The notes: generated by a model not told the origin, from the sequence alone. Counted from the first letter of the stretch, positions 35,087-44,239 are shown. The stretch: DNA of 64,000 nt from Priestia megaterium NBRC 15308 = ATCC 14581 (GCF_000832985.1 NZ_CP009921.1:1-64000); one strand, 5' to 3'. Translations and numbers: made by a program.

Positions 35087-35833
35087 TTATATCGATGTTC
35101 CACACTCATAGACATAAAATGAGATACCTTCTCCATAGCCATCTTTTACTTCATGAATAGTAAAGTTGTTAAATCCATTAGGGTTAAGGATACTTTCAAA
35201 CTCTCCTGGGCCATAAAGTCGAAGGGGTAAATCCATCATCTCCACCTTTTTTATCTCGTCCCTTTGCAGTAATTCATATCTTATCTTAGTATTCAAAAGG
35301 CTCGTTCTTTTATCGTAGAAACTCTTTTTATAGACAATAACAGTTTCTTTATTGAAAGATACTCTATTCGTTTCAGTCCAATCTGAAAGTTCTTCAATTT
35401 CATTCTTTTTCTTTATAATAGTTAAAAGTAATTTACCATCGTCTTTTAAGACTGCTTTCATATTTCGAAGACTCTTAACAGCTACATCATCTGCTAACAG
35501 CGAAAAGGAACCGAAAGGTATTATAACAAGATCATACTTTTTGTTACTTTTAAAATCCTCAATGTTTTGATACCATACATTTGGTTTCAGATTGATTCTT
35601 TCAGATTTTTCTATACATGCTTTAAGCATATCTTTAGAAATATCGAACCCTTCAATATCAATTCCTTGTTGCATAAATGGAAGGAGCATTCTGCCGTTCC
35701 CACACATCGGTTCTAATACTTTCATATTTTCGTCTTTAACAAAGGAAAGATAAAACTCAAGTTCTTTTTTATTTGCAGAGGATTTATCACCCTCATACAA
35801 TCTCGTACAAAGCTCTCCATAGTAATCATTCAT
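35087..35833 (-). CDS. class I SAM-dependent methyltransferase
   Basis: 248 residues from the ATG behind GAGGTGAAAATAAGA; a longer frame from 35908 lacks a site. Motif I MKVLEPMCGNGRMLLPF, motif II IEGFDISKDML and the post-motif DLVIIPFGSFSLL fit the methyltransferase-25 group. Substrate unknown. Lies with two GNAT genes on the same strand. Confidence 0.88.
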   Translation of the reverse strand: MNDYYGELCTRLYEGDKSSANKKELEFYLSFVKDENMKVLEPMCGNGRMLLPFMQQGIDIEGFDISKDMLKACIEKSERINLKPNVWYQNIEDFKSNKKYDLVIIPFGSFSLLADDVAVKSLRNMKAVLKDDGKLLLTIIKKKNEIEELSDWTETNRVSFNKETVIVYKKSFYDKRTSLLNTKIRYELLQRDEIKKVEMMDLPLRLYGPGEFESILNPNGFNNFTIHEVKDGYGEGISFYVYECGTSI

Positions 35834-35952
35834 TCTTATTTTCACCTCACATAGGTAGTCTTCCATACACTTATTAAACTTTCCTGCCCTATTATCTCTA
35901 GTCAACATAAATCATATTTTGGGCACTAAAAAACCTGAAACCTCAAGGTCTC

Positions 35953-36384
35953 TTATTGGTAGTTACTAACCTTCTTAAAAAACACGATTTCCATGTCTTC
36001 ATCATCTAAATTATCAATGCATCCACTTCTAACATAATTCAGTGAATTAAAGACTTTTTGCATTTTTTTATTTGATTTATTTGTTGATGAAAAAATCTTA
36101 TTAGTGGGACAAACATTTTCTACATACTTCATAAGCGTTTTTGCAATACCATGTCGTTGTAGTGTCGGGCGTACAATCACTAAATCTATAAACAAGTGGC
36201 CAAAGAAATATTTATGATACACTAGAAAACCGGCGATCTGATCTTCTATTTGTCCTAAAAAACATCTATTTTCTTTAATGGACTCCCTTAGCTTTGCTTC
36301 CCTTTCTCTGTTACCGATAACTTCAGAATCAATATATACCAGTTTCTCTAAATCATTAAGTGTTGCCATTCTTATCTGAACCAT
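35953..36384 (-). CDS. GNAT-family N-acetyltransferase
   Basis: 143 residues. The acetyl-CoA loop appears as IVRPTLQRHGIAKTLMKYVE (a Q/RxxG/A variant). Strands before it (GFLVYHKYFFGHLFIDLVIV) and the C-terminal LNYVRSGCIDNLDD complete the fold. Substrate unknown. Confidence 0.85.
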   Translation of the reverse strand: MVQIRMATLNDLEKLVYIDSEVIGNREREAKLRESIKENRCFLGQIEDQIAGFLVYHKYFFGHLFIDLVIVRPTLQRHGIAKTLMKYVENVCPTNKIFSSTNKSNKKMQKVFNSLNYVRSGCIDNLDDEDMEIVFFKKVSNYQ

Positions 36385-36477
36385 TTTATCTTCCCTAACC
36401 TTACAAGTTTGTGTAATTCCTATTATAGATACCTCACTTCTACACTTCCAATAATGGATTTTCTCAGTATTAATACC

Positions 36478-36927
36478 TTATAGATTTAGAGAATGCGTTG
36501 ATTTTGAAACACTATTATCTTTTATAAACCCTAATGAAGTGTAGAACTTATCAGCATGTTCTGTGTCTGTGTAGAGAACTATACTCTCATAGTGCTCGCT
36601 AGCATCCTTTAATATCCTTGTTACTAATCTTTTACCAACACCTTTTCTTCGATGGTCCTTAGAAACATAAAATCTTCGCAAACGCCCAATTCGTTCATTC
36701 GTTGAGAAAGGATCTTTATTAATTCCGCCAATAGCAATTACTGAACCTTCTTGATTAAATACACCATATAAGATTTCTCCTGGCTTACTGAAGGTGTTGG
36801 TTCCATTTTTATAATCATTGATTAATCTCTCTAGAAAAAGAAAACCTTCCTTTTTACTTTCTATAATTAAGTTTGTTAAATCAATGTTTAACAAGTCTTT
36901 TACTCGCTTTAATTCAAATTGCTTCAT
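36478..36927 (-). CDS. GNAT-family N-acetyltransferase
   Basis: 149 residues with the acetyl-CoA signature RRFYVSKDHRRKGVGKRLV. Then ILKDASEHYESIVLYTDTEHADKFYTSLGFI is the beta5-alpha4 part in two pieces (SIVLYTDTEHA, FYTSLGF). TAGGAGGGAAAA precedes the ATG. Substrate unknown. Confidence 0.88.
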   Translation of the reverse strand: MKQFELKRVKDLLNIDLTNLIIESKKEGFLFLERLINDYKNGTNTFSKPGEILYGVFNQEGSVIAIGGINKDPFSTNERIGRLRRFYVSKDHRRKGVGKRLVTRILKDASEHYESIVLYTDTEHADKFYTSLGFIKDNSVSKSTHSLNL

Positions 36928-36969
36928 AGCTTTTCCCTCCTAATTGATGGTATGTAAGAGTGTTAGTCT

Positions 36970-36997
36970 AGTTACCATAATTATAGTTATTAAAAAT
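36970..36997 (-). other. dif-like Xer site 10 (degenerate)
   Basis: Minus orientation: XerD arm TTATGGTAACT, XerC arm ATTTTTAATAA (8 of 11 to site 8). Weaker than the others, without a gene end directly beside it. Confidence 0.35.
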
Positions 36998-37080
36998 AAA
37001 TAACAGACTACAAGTATACGTATCTATAATGTTGGACAGACTATTAAAGTATTCCCCCCTATTCCAATAAATTTGAAAAT

Positions 37081-37113
37081 CCTTTGCTTTTGTAGCAAAG
37101 GGTTATTTTTTTG
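37081..37113 (+). terminator. terminator-like hairpin
   Basis: CCTTTGCT pairs with AGCAAAGG, then a T-run. Confidence 0.65.
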
Positions 37114-37178
37114 CTTCAAAAAGGTATTTTGCTCCTTCTATCTAAAACTACAAATAAACAAATTAAAATTTACTAAAA

Positions 37179-37210
37179 ACTGTAACTTTTGCTCTCGTTC
37201 ATGCGAATAT
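37179..37210 (+). promoter_or_regulatory. possible ECF autoregulatory promoter
   Basis: TGTAACTTTT followed about 17 bases later by CGAATAT, upstream of the sigma gene. This recalls the AAC...CG pattern of ECF promoters. Suggestive only. Confidence 0.4.
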
Positions 37211-37238
37211 AGGGTGCATGGAATAAGGAGGGAAATTG

Positions 37239-37781
37239 GTGAATCATTACTCAGATGAGGAGCAGCGTATTGCTCAAATTTATGATCGTTACTATTTAGA
37301 CGTATATCGCTTTATTATGTGCTTTACAGGTCATAAGAGTGAAGCAGAGGACCTAACTCAAGAAACGTTTATTCAAGTATTAAAGTCTCTTCCTACCTAC
37401 AATTCGTCTTATCCACTTAAATCTTGGGTCTTATCTATCGCTAAGCATGTCACAATTGATCAACATCGTCGAAGAAAGTTCTATCATTTATTTAAGGATT
37501 CTTACTTTCAGCAACTAATATCTTCAGAAAGATCGCCTTCCCAATGGATGGAGATAAAAACAGAAAGACAAATGGTGGAGAAAGCTTTACTTAAAGTGAA
37601 GCCTACCTATCGGGCAGTCTTTATTCTTCGTGCCATAAATGAACTATCCATTAAAGAGACAGCCGAAGTTTTAGGTTACTCAGAATCAAAGGTAAAAGTG
37701 ACGTATCTTAGGGCCATAAAAAAACTACAAACGTTATTACACATCGAGTGGGAGGAATGGAAGCATGAGAGCACGAACTGA
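37239..37781 (+). CDS. ECF RNA polymerase sigma factor
   Basis: 180 residues from the GTG 7-8 bases after AAGGAGG. Region 2 is YLDVYRFIMCFTGHKSEAEDLTQETFIQVLKSLP-type (DLTQETFIQV), and region 4 is LSIKETAEVLGYSESKVKVTYLRA. Similar in length to SigV/SigW/SigX. The downstream gene overlaps by 17 bases and encodes its probable membrane anti-sigma partner. Confidence 0.93.
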   Translation: MNHYSDEEQRIAQIYDRYYLDVYRFIMCFTGHKSEAEDLTQETFIQVLKSLPTYNSSYPLKSWVLSIAKHVTIDQHRRRKFYHLFKDSYFQQLISSERSPSQWMEIKTERQMVEKALLKVKPTYRAVFILRAINELSIKETAEVLGYSESKVKVTYLRAIKKLQTLLHIEWEEWKHESTN

Positions 37782-38685
37782 GCAAGAATGGATCCGTTTA
37801 TTAAAAGAAAGTGACGAATTGAAACCAGATCAAGAATATATTCATCAAACAAGAAAAAAACTCCTTTATGAAGCAAGAAAGCTTCGTTCAAAGCGAGAGA
37901 AGAAGAAAGTATGGAGAATGCTTTGGCCTAGTATGATGGCAGTGGCTATTGCTGCTATTTTAGTCATAACCACTCTAAATCAAGTCAGTCCTCCTGTACA
38001 GCGATCTGCTAGTCATAATAGCTTGGGAACTGCGAGTAAAACTTCAGCGACAAATAAGGAAACTAAAGTATTTATTTATCAAACCCATAGCCAAGAGTCG
38101 TTTGAAATAAAAGAAGTTGCAGGATATAATTCAAAAAAGAATGTTCGAACAGTAGGTAAGAAATTAGGCACCTATTTAAATAAGGAATCTATACCCGCAG
38201 CAGTCAACACGACGGATTATGTGAAGCAATTGTTAAAGAAGGAGATGGAATACAAGGAGATATATGAACTTTCTCGAAACTCTGTAAAGGAAGCCATCAA
38301 AACATACCCAAATGTACAATTGTTATTAGACGTTCACCGAGATGGTGAAATAAAGAATAGGCAGTCTACTACAACCAAAGTAGATGGCAAAAATGTTGCA
38401 ACAGTCTTGTTTATTATCTATAAAAATCAGCCCTATACAAGTGAGAACACAAAACTGGCTATCGAGTTAGATAAAGCATTAAATGAACTTTATCCTGGCG
38501 TATCTAGAGGAGTTGTTCAAAAAGATAAAGGAATAGCTAGCGTTCCCTCCTATAATCAGGATCTACATGGGGGATCAATTATGGTGAACATTGGAGGAGT
38601 AGAAAATACATTAAAGGAAGAAACACGTACAGCAAAAATGCTAGCAAAGGCTATTAAAGTCGTACTAGAGAAAAAAGCCGATTAA
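37765..38685 (+). CDS. putative anti-sigma factor with SpoIIP-like extracellular domain
   Basis: 306 residues. Cytoplasmic N-terminus (~1-50, charged helices), one membrane helix (MLWPSMMAVAIAAILVITTL, ~51-70), then from ~95 a domain matching SpoIIP amidases: FIYQTHSQESF, LLLDVHRDGEI, VATVLFIIY, YPGVSRGVVQKDKG, YNQDLHGGSIMVNIGGVENT. Metal-ligand His and Glu positions (HSQE, DVH) are kept. Where SpoIIP and Amidase_3 enzymes usually have Glu before the IGG/VGG motif, this protein has Asn (IMVNIGG), so it may bind peptidoglycan without cutting it. Overlap with the sigma gene supports an anti-sigma role. Confidence 0.75.
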   Translation: MRARTEQEWIRLLKESDELKPDQEYIHQTRKKLLYEARKLRSKREKKKVWRMLWPSMMAVAIAAILVITTLNQVSPPVQRSASHNSLGTASKTSATNKETKVFIYQTHSQESFEIKEVAGYNSKKNVRTVGKKLGTYLNKESIPAAVNTTDYVKQLLKKEMEYKEIYELSRNSVKEAIKTYPNVQLLLDVHRDGEIKNRQSTTTKVDGKNVATVLFIIYKNQPYTSENTKLAIELDKALNELYPGVSRGVVQKDKGIASVPSYNQDLHGGSIMVNIGGVENTLKEETRTAKMLAKAIKVVLEKKAD

Positions 38686-38759
38686 CTTTTAATTGAATAA
38701 AAAAAGCCTTCTCCTATCGGGACTGACCCCTGTTTTTGAGACAGGGATCAAAACACCTT

Positions 38760-39608
38760 TTAAACGACCAGTTGCCGATATTGTACAGGTGACTGGTTGT
38801 TTAGTTTTGTTTGAATACGGGCATTGTTATAGTAAGTAATATAGTTTTTGACGGTTTGCTCTACGATGGTGGTCGTAGTGTATGTCAACTCGTCAAGGTA
38901 GAACGTTTCAGACTTTAGCGAGGAATGAAACGATTCGATAGAGGCATTATCTGCGGGAGTCCCTTTGCGGGACATACTCATGGTAATGCCTCTTTCTTTG
39001 ATTTTTTGTTGATAAGCATACGATGTGTACACAGAACCTTGATCGCTATGCAACGTACATCCTTCAGGCAAAGAAGGAAGTTGGCTTAACGTATCTAAAA
39101 CAAACGCTACGTTTTGACAATCACCAATGGAATACGCAATGATTTCTCCGTTAAATAAATCTTGAATACTTGAAAGATACAACTGTTTAGGTCCAAAAGG
39201 CAAGTAGGTAATATCCGTAACTAGTTTTTGAAGTGGACGATCAGCTCGAAATTCACGATTTAATACATTCTCTGCAACCTGATAAGGTTGCCCTGTTCGC
39301 TGACGTTTCTTCCGTTTTACACGACATTGCCAACCATACTTCTGCATGGTACGCTGCACAAACTTATGATTAATCTTCATCGTTCGATTGAGTAATGCTG
39401 TAATCTTTCGATAGCCATATCGAAACTTGTGTTTATGACATTGTTCACCCACTTGTTGTTCCATCCATTTTTTTAATGTAGCCCGTTGTTTATGGTGCTT
39501 CCAACGATAGTAAGTAGATCGAGGGATATCAAGATGTAAACAAATTTGATAAATAGGTACCTGACCTTTCAATTCTTCCACCACATTCACTACAATTTCT
39601 GGTACCAC
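38760..39608 (-). CDS. IS3 transposase OrfB
   Basis: 282 residues from GTG. HTH_21 region (RYGYRKITALLNRTMKINHK) and rve core with D (LVTDITYLPFG), D (TLHSDQGSVYT) and E (NASIESFHSSLKSE). Start overlaps the orfA 3-prime end; expression as an OrfAB fusion is likely. Confidence 0.95.
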   Translation of the reverse strand: MVPEIVVNVVEELKGQVPIYQICLHLDIPRSTYYRWKHHKQRATLKKWMEQQVGEQCHKHKFRYGYRKITALLNRTMKINHKFVQRTMQKYGWQCRVKRKKRQRTGQPYQVAENVLNREFRADRPLQKLVTDITYLPFGPKQLYLSSIQDLFNGEIIAYSIGDCQNVAFVLDTLSQLPSLPEGCTLHSDQGSVYTSYAYQQKIKERGITMSMSRKGTPADNASIESFHSSLKSETFYLDELTYTTTTIVEQTVKNYITYYNNARIQTKLNNQSPVQYRQLVV

Positions 39609-39910
39609 TTCCTTTCCAATTCCTTGTACTTTTTTAAGATCTCAATCTGTTGCTTTAACTGCCGGTTCTCTGCCTTCAATTTAGACGTCTCGCTATCAAA
39701 TTCTGGACCTTTCCCATACGAATATTGCTTGCCTACAGGCTGTTCGAATCGATGCATTTCCCCATTTTTATACCATGTCATCCACGTTTTTAATTGGGTA
39801 TGATTACGAATATTCAGTTGTGATAATACTTCTTTTACAGGTACACCAGCTAATCTCATTTCAATGGCTTTTAACTTTACTTCTACCGGATAACTGACTC
39901 TTGTCCCCAT
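39590..39910 (-). CDS. IS3 transposase OrfA
   Basis: 106 residues: HTH (YPVEVKLKAIEMRLAGVPV), then a coiled coil (SKLKAENRQLKQQIEILKKY). A probable slippery A-rich tract near 39636 in the overlap with orfB. Confidence 0.93.
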   Translation of the reverse strand: MGTRVSYPVEVKLKAIEMRLAGVPVKEVLSQLNIRNHTQLKTWMTWYKNGEMHRFEQPVGKQYSYGKGPEFDSETSKLKAENRQLKQQIEILKKYKELERKWYQKL

Positions 39911-40063
39911 AGAAAAAACACCTCCAAGTTATTGTTAGGTACTACATACCCGTTTTTTAACTTAAAGGTGTTTTTTATTTGTCTCACTCTAGGGGGTCAG
40001 TCCCATCAACAGAAGGCTTTTTTCTTGCTATATTAAATAGCATATTGAAGACAATATATACTT

Positions 40064-40657
40064 TTATTTAAGTAATTCTTTTTGATAACAAATGCATTCA
40101 TGGATTCTTTTATATTCACTCATAAGTTTTTCCTTTTCGGTGCCTGTATAATGGGCAAATGCTTGAACTGGGTGTAAATCTTGCACTGAGCTATTAATCG
40201 CTTTCCGTATTTCCTTAGAGCTTTCAAGGAATACATGAAAATAAGAGGTCTTAGCTTCAAAACTGTTTTTTAGATACCAATTGTTTACCCAATCATCATC
40301 ACGAGTCCATGCTTCGAGAAAAGTAATACCTAGTTTTCTAACTCGATTCTCTGCTTCACAAAGTAATTGATAGGCAATTCCTTTACGACGAAAGTCAGGA
40401 TGAACAGCTATATGCCAAACCATACCTCCAAGATTGTTCCCTTTTTTAGAACAAATTGTTCCTGCCTGCATTTCACACTCAATATCGATAAGCCCTACCA
40501 CCTGATTATTTTCTATAGCTACTAGTTCAACTGCCAAATTTTCATATTGTTCCTTCCTTGTAAGAACGTTATCAAAATATGCAGTATCTAAGAAAGCTAA
40601 CACTCTACATCGGACCCAACCAATTTCATCTGTCCTCTTATAATCTCTTATATACAA
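40064..40657 (-). CDS. GNAT-family N-acetyltransferase
   Basis: 197 residues from TTG behind AGGAGGATTTTC. The acetyl-CoA motif is IAVHPDFRRKGIAYQLLCEA; WTRDDDWVNNWYLKNSFEAK is the C-terminal fold part. Extra C-terminal helices. Substrate unknown; sits downstream of the MFS/ArsR pair on the same strand. Confidence 0.88.
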   Translation of the reverse strand: MYIRDYKRTDEIGWVRCRVLAFLDTAYFDNVLTRKEQYENLAVELVAIENNQVVGLIDIECEMQAGTICSKKGNNLGGMVWHIAVHPDFRRKGIAYQLLCEAENRVRKLGITFLEAWTRDDDWVNNWYLKNSFEAKTSYFHVFLESSKEIRKAINSSVQDLHPVQAFAHYTGTEKEKLMSEYKRIHECICYQKELLK

Positions 40658-40740
40658 GAAAATCCTCCTAAACTCAAAAAACTTTTAATATAAAATTCTT
40701 TAAGAATTAGCTAATGTCCTTGTTGATTATGAAGACTTAC

Positions 40741-41973
40741 TTACATGTTAGAGAATTCCTTCTTTTCCTCATTGAGAAATGAAAAGAAAGGTAAAGTAAG
40801 AGCAAATAAAGCAGGAATGATAATTAAACTTCCAATTATCATATATAAGAGCCGAATTCCAGATATCTCAACTACCTGACCAGCAAATAAAACGCCTAGT
40901 GGCATGGTTACTCGTATTAAAAAAAGTCGGACAGAGAAAATTTGTCCCATTAACTGAGTAGGAATGGTTTTCTGATAAAAAGTAGTTTGATGAACATTAA
41001 AAAATGGAAAACACACACCTCCAAGAAACTCACATAAAATAGCAAGAGGTATAAATTCAACAAATCCCAACAGAAGAAAAGATATCCCTCCCATCAATAG
41101 ACCTGATAGCATTATATACCTTCGTACTCCTTTACTTTCCCATTTACCGACTAAGAAAGAACCCACTACGTACCCTAATGGAAAACCTCCTATAAACACC
41201 CCATACGTAAACGAAGTTCCTTTCAGTTCTTCTAAAACATAAGGAACATTAATAACCATGGTTACCCCCACACTAAATTGAACAAGAGAAGTAAAAAAGC
41301 CTAACCATATCAGTTGTTTTTGCTTAAAAAAATAACGATAACCAACTAGTACTTGCTTTAACCAAGGAATCTTTTGTTCTTGCTGTTTTAACATAGGTTC
41401 TTTTAAATAAAATAAGCTAATGGCACTAAGTAGAAAAAGCATCCCAACGACTATATAAGTAGATGAGGTTCCTAAATAAGCTGCTACAATGCCTCCTATT
41501 GTTGGTGCTAAAAAACTCATTGTTCGTACCGTTCCATCCATCCAGGCATTCATTTGTGTTAATTGATTTTCTGCCGCAATTGTAGGTAGCAAAGCTGAGG
41601 CAGCAGGAACATAGAGAGGTTGCAAGATTCCAAGAATCGCTTGAATCACAAATAAGCTCCATACCTCCATGTGACCGGAAAACATTAAAATTACAGGTGA
41701 AAAGAACACCATACTACGTATAACTTGGGAGCTTAACATAACGTGTTTTCGACTTACTCGATCAATCATAGGCCCTATAAAGAGTTGAACGAGTAAAGAT
41801 GGAATGAAATAGGTTAGCCATAGTGTTCCCATTACTGATTTTGATCCAGTTAGCTCATATAGCCATAAAGAGTTACACAAGGCACCTATCGCACCTCCAA
41901 GTTCAGAGATGCTTTCACCTATCCATAAATATAAAAAGGAACGGTTAGCAAGAACATGTGAAGGTTTCTTCAC
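40741..41973 (-). CDS. MFS transporter
   Basis: About 410 residues from the GTG at 41973, chosen over 42033 because GGAAAGGAAATAATAAG is directly upstream and it follows the regulator stop by a few bases. Twelve membrane helices; the loop motif GPMIDRVSRKHVM after helix 2 is typical of MFS exporters of the macrolide-efflux (MFS_3) kind. Translationally linked to the ArsR-type regulator. Confidence 0.9.
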   Translation of the reverse strand: MKKPSHVLANRSFLYLWIGESISELGGAIGALCNSLWLYELTGSKSVMGTLWLTYFIPSLLVQLFIGPMIDRVSRKHVMLSSQVIRSMVFFSPVILMFSGHMEVWSLFVIQAILGILQPLYVPAASALLPTIAAENQLTQMNAWMDGTVRTMSFLAPTIGGIVAAYLGTSSTYIVVGMLFLLSAISLFYLKEPMLKQQEQKIPWLKQVLVGYRYFFKQKQLIWLGFFTSLVQFSVGVTMVINVPYVLEELKGTSFTYGVFIGGFPLGYVVGSFLVGKWESKGVRRYIMLSGLLMGGISFLLLGFVEFIPLAILCEFLGGVCFPFFNVHQTTFYQKTIPTQLMGQIFSVRLFLIRVTMPLGVLFAGQVVEISGIRLLYMIIGSLIIIPALFALTLPFFSFLNEEKKEFSNM

Positions 41974-41977
41974 CTTA

Positions 41978-43021
41978 TTATTTCCTTTCCAAAAAACGTT
42001 GTAGTTTTTCTTGGAGAGAATTGAGATTCTCAATTTGAATATAATACCGAGACTTGTGTACTTTCACAATCCAAGCAGCTCGAAGTAAAGCCAAATGATG
42101 ATGAACAGTGGACTTGGGAATCGTAAGCTTTTTCGTTAATTCTTGAAGAGAATAATCTTTTTCAGTCAGTAACTTAATAATCTTTAATCTAGTTTCGTCT
42201 CCAAGAGCCTTATATCCATGAAGTAAAGCAGATGGTGGAGAATATGGATCTTCTATTTCATGAACATTCTCATCAGAAATGGGATAATAAAAGACTTTAA
42301 CTCCTGGTAAAGTAGTTTCTACGTTCCAAGGACGATAGACATATTGAGGAATCAGTAAAACTTGATGGATGGATGGTTCCGGTTGATAATCAATGCCTGT
42401 CACATGCTTCACAAATTCTTCTGATGTATAAGTTGAATAAAGGGCACGTTTTTGTTGAACATCTCGTTCTAACATGGCTGTAAACTCTGTATAGTTGGGT
42501 TCTATAACGGTCTTATACCAACCTTCAGATATAATTTTTAAGTGTTTTTTTAATACATCAATGTCAACCATTGAAATGTATTCAATATAGGCTGGAAAAA
42601 ACTTATGGTGTTTGCAGCTGTTCATTAAAGAAGCAATTGCTTCTTCCTCCTTATGAGAAGCTTTTCTTCGAGTTTCTTCATGTCGAGAACCAATGTAAGG
42701 TAAACAATATCTTCGCACTTTACTTTCAGGGAGTTGATAAAGAAATTCAATGAAGGTCTGAAGTGAATCAAAATGATTAGAATGGAGAAGTTGCAGCAAA
42801 GCAAACCACGTATTGTATTTATGTGTGTAGTTCAACTCTTTCTGGACTGTAGAAGATAACTCGTTTTTAATATCCTCCCAATAACCAGTGGGTTTTTCTA
42901 ACGTATGATGAAAATCATAATATGTATAAGCAGCGATACCTAATCCCATTTCAAATAAAATCGAATATTTCATTTGTGTCGAATACGTTTCTCTCATAGA
43001 ATTTAAATTCATTATTTTCAT
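41978..43021 (-). CDS. ArsR-type transcription regulator (long form)
   Basis: 347 residues. An N-terminal ~240-residue sensor region of the DUF5937 kind and a C-terminal winged helix: GYKALGDETRLKIIKLLTEK, LTKKLTIPKSTVHHHLALLRAAWIV. Upstream is a perfect palindrome at 43041-43064, the likely operator. It probably controls itself and the co-transcribed MFS exporter. AGGAGAG precedes the ATG. Confidence 0.88.
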   Translation of the reverse strand: MKIMNLNSMRETYSTQMKYSILFEMGLGIAAYTYYDFHHTLEKPTGYWEDIKNELSSTVQKELNYTHKYNTWFALLQLLHSNHFDSLQTFIEFLYQLPESKVRRYCLPYIGSRHEETRRKASHKEEEAIASLMNSCKHHKFFPAYIEYISMVDIDVLKKHLKIISEGWYKTVIEPNYTEFTAMLERDVQQKRALYSTYTSEEFVKHVTGIDYQPEPSIHQVLLIPQYVYRPWNVETTLPGVKVFYYPISDENVHEIEDPYSPPSALLHGYKALGDETRLKIIKLLTEKDYSLQELTKKLTIPKSTVHHHLALLRAAWIVKVHKSRYYIQIENLNSLQEKLQRFLERK

Positions 43022-43040
43022 AAGCCATCTCTCCTTTCTT

Positions 43041-43064
43041 TATATTCTATATTTATAGAATATA
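43041..43064. promoter_or_regulatory. palindromic operator of ArsR-MFS operon
   Basis: TATATTCTATA-TT-TATAGAATATA: perfect 11-bp half-sites, 20 bases before the regulator's start. Confidence 0.75.
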
Positions 43065-43142
43065 AAATTCAATATTTTTAGAATTTTTATATAAATACAC
43101 TTCTTGATGTATCAAATCTTAATGCATATCGTATGCAAATCT

Positions 43143-43170
43143 AGTTAACATAAGCAATATTATCGGCAAT
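43143..43170 (-). other. dif-like Xer site 2
   Basis: Minus orientation: XerC arm ATTGCCGATAA (43160-43170), XerD arm TTATGTTAACT (43143-43153), 6-base centre. Lies just beyond the terminator at 43178-43216. Confidence 0.7.
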
Positions 43171-43177
43171 CATAAAG

Positions 43178-43216
43178 AAAAAAGCATCCTTAATTTTGAT
43201 TAAGGGTGCTTTTTTT
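43178..43216 (-). terminator. terminator after DUF3888-like gene
   Basis: AAAAAAGCATCCTTAAT pairs with ATTAAGG.TGCTTTTTT. Confidence 0.88.
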
Positions 43217-43288
43217 GATTACTTTACACTATAAGTAAATCTGAAATATTGAATAATTTATAAAGATAAATTTAATAAGTTCGCTATT

Positions 43289-43705
43289 CTATCTGTCAAC
43301 AAATTTACTTAACTTTCTAAATTCATCAGAAGAAATCTTTTTATGTTCATACTGAATGACACTATAATCAGTATAATTTTCACCAGGAAGCCTAAGGGTC
43401 ATACGGATTAATTTGTATGGAGGATTAATCGCACCTTCATATCCGATTACCCTTAATGTAATATCGTAAAAATCGCTTTGCTCATTTCTTGCAATTTTCT
43501 CTATACGTCCTGATGTGAATAGTTGTAAATCTCCGTGTTTATTCATGACATTTAATATGGTAGGACCAAGCCCCCTAAGAAATGCTAATTCCATTACTGT
43601 AGGTGGATTATTCTGAGGGATGCGTTCAGTTTCAGCCATAACATTGACGCGCCAATTAAAGGTAAGAAGGATGCTTATTATACACATTACAATTAATTTA
43701 CTCAA
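43289..43705 (-). CDS. secreted DUF3888-like protein
   Basis: 138 residues from TTG behind GAAAGGAAG. Signal peptide (LIVMCIISILLTFNWRVNVMA). Mature part with LAFLRGLGPTILNVMNKHGD, FYDITLRVIGYEGAINPPYKLIRMT-type strands and a final YSVIQYEHKKIS, which resembles DUF3888 exported proteins of Bacillus. Function unknown. Confidence 0.6.
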   Translation of the reverse strand: MSKLIVMCIISILLTFNWRVNVMAETERIPQNNPPTVMELAFLRGLGPTILNVMNKHGDLQLFTSGRIEKIARNEQSDFYDITLRVIGYEGAINPPYKLIRMTLRLPGENYTDYSVIQYEHKKISSDEFRKLSKFVDR

Positions 43706-43842
43706 GATGGGCTTCCTTTCTCGATATAGTTTTTCATAACAAATAACTTTTTAAAGATAAGTCATTTTATTTGCAAGATTGAATCACATTTTGAAGAACA
43801 GGAGGCCCGATTTTTTAGATATCCCTTCGTCAGCTTCTTCAT

Positions 43843-44003
43843 TTAGTTGATTGTTTTTTGTTGAGTAGATGCTTTGAATTCATTTTCAGATTTAGAAATT
43901 ACTAGAGTTGCCACACCATTTCCAATTAAGTTTGTTACCCCGCGAGCTTCTGCTAAAAAGCGATCCAAGCCAAGAAGGATGGCCGGTCCTTCGGTTCTGG
44001 TGC
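43843..44003 (-). pseudogene. dicarboxylate/glutamate:cation symporter C-terminal remnant
   Basis: Reads [21 protein letters not shown] then [11 protein letters not shown], the C-terminal signature of the DctA/GltP family. About 50 residues remain; everything upstream is absent. Confidence 0.75.
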
Positions 44004-44239
44004 AATAGAGCCTAAATTTGCACTGTATTTGTGTCCTAAATTAGAACAATGTTAGATGATTTAACATAAATGTTGTAAAAAACATTCAGAAAATATAGTA
44101 TTTTTATGTGGTTCATAAATTAATAAAGAAGAGGCAAACTTGATTTTTTAGAAATATTCTAGGGATAGAGTAAGATGAGTTTGTCTAAATAAGTTCTCTT
44201 ATTAAAATAATAATTAAACAAGTCCAAGGGGGATTTTTT

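Larger units (their letters stand above)
38719..40004 (-). mobile_element. complete IS3-family element
   Basis: 1286 bp; ends GGGACTGACCCC at 38719 and its complement ending at 40004; 3-bp direct repeat ATC. Both transposase frames open. Diverged relative of the copy at 1-1116. Confidence 0.93.
38699..40023 (+). terminator. intrinsic terminator split by an IS3 insertion
   Basis: Left arm AAAAAAGCCTTCT (ending about 38712) and right arm AGAAGGCTTTTTT (40011-40023) are perfect complements. The IS occupies the loop, with ATC duplicated at 38716-38718 and 40005-40007. It was the terminator of the sigma/anti-sigma operon. Confidence 0.85.

Noticed and set aside
37073-37258. 61-residue open frame rich in Cys and Phe
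   Set aside because: It runs through a terminator hairpin and the promoter/leader of the sigma gene, with no ribosome site; judged a chance frame.
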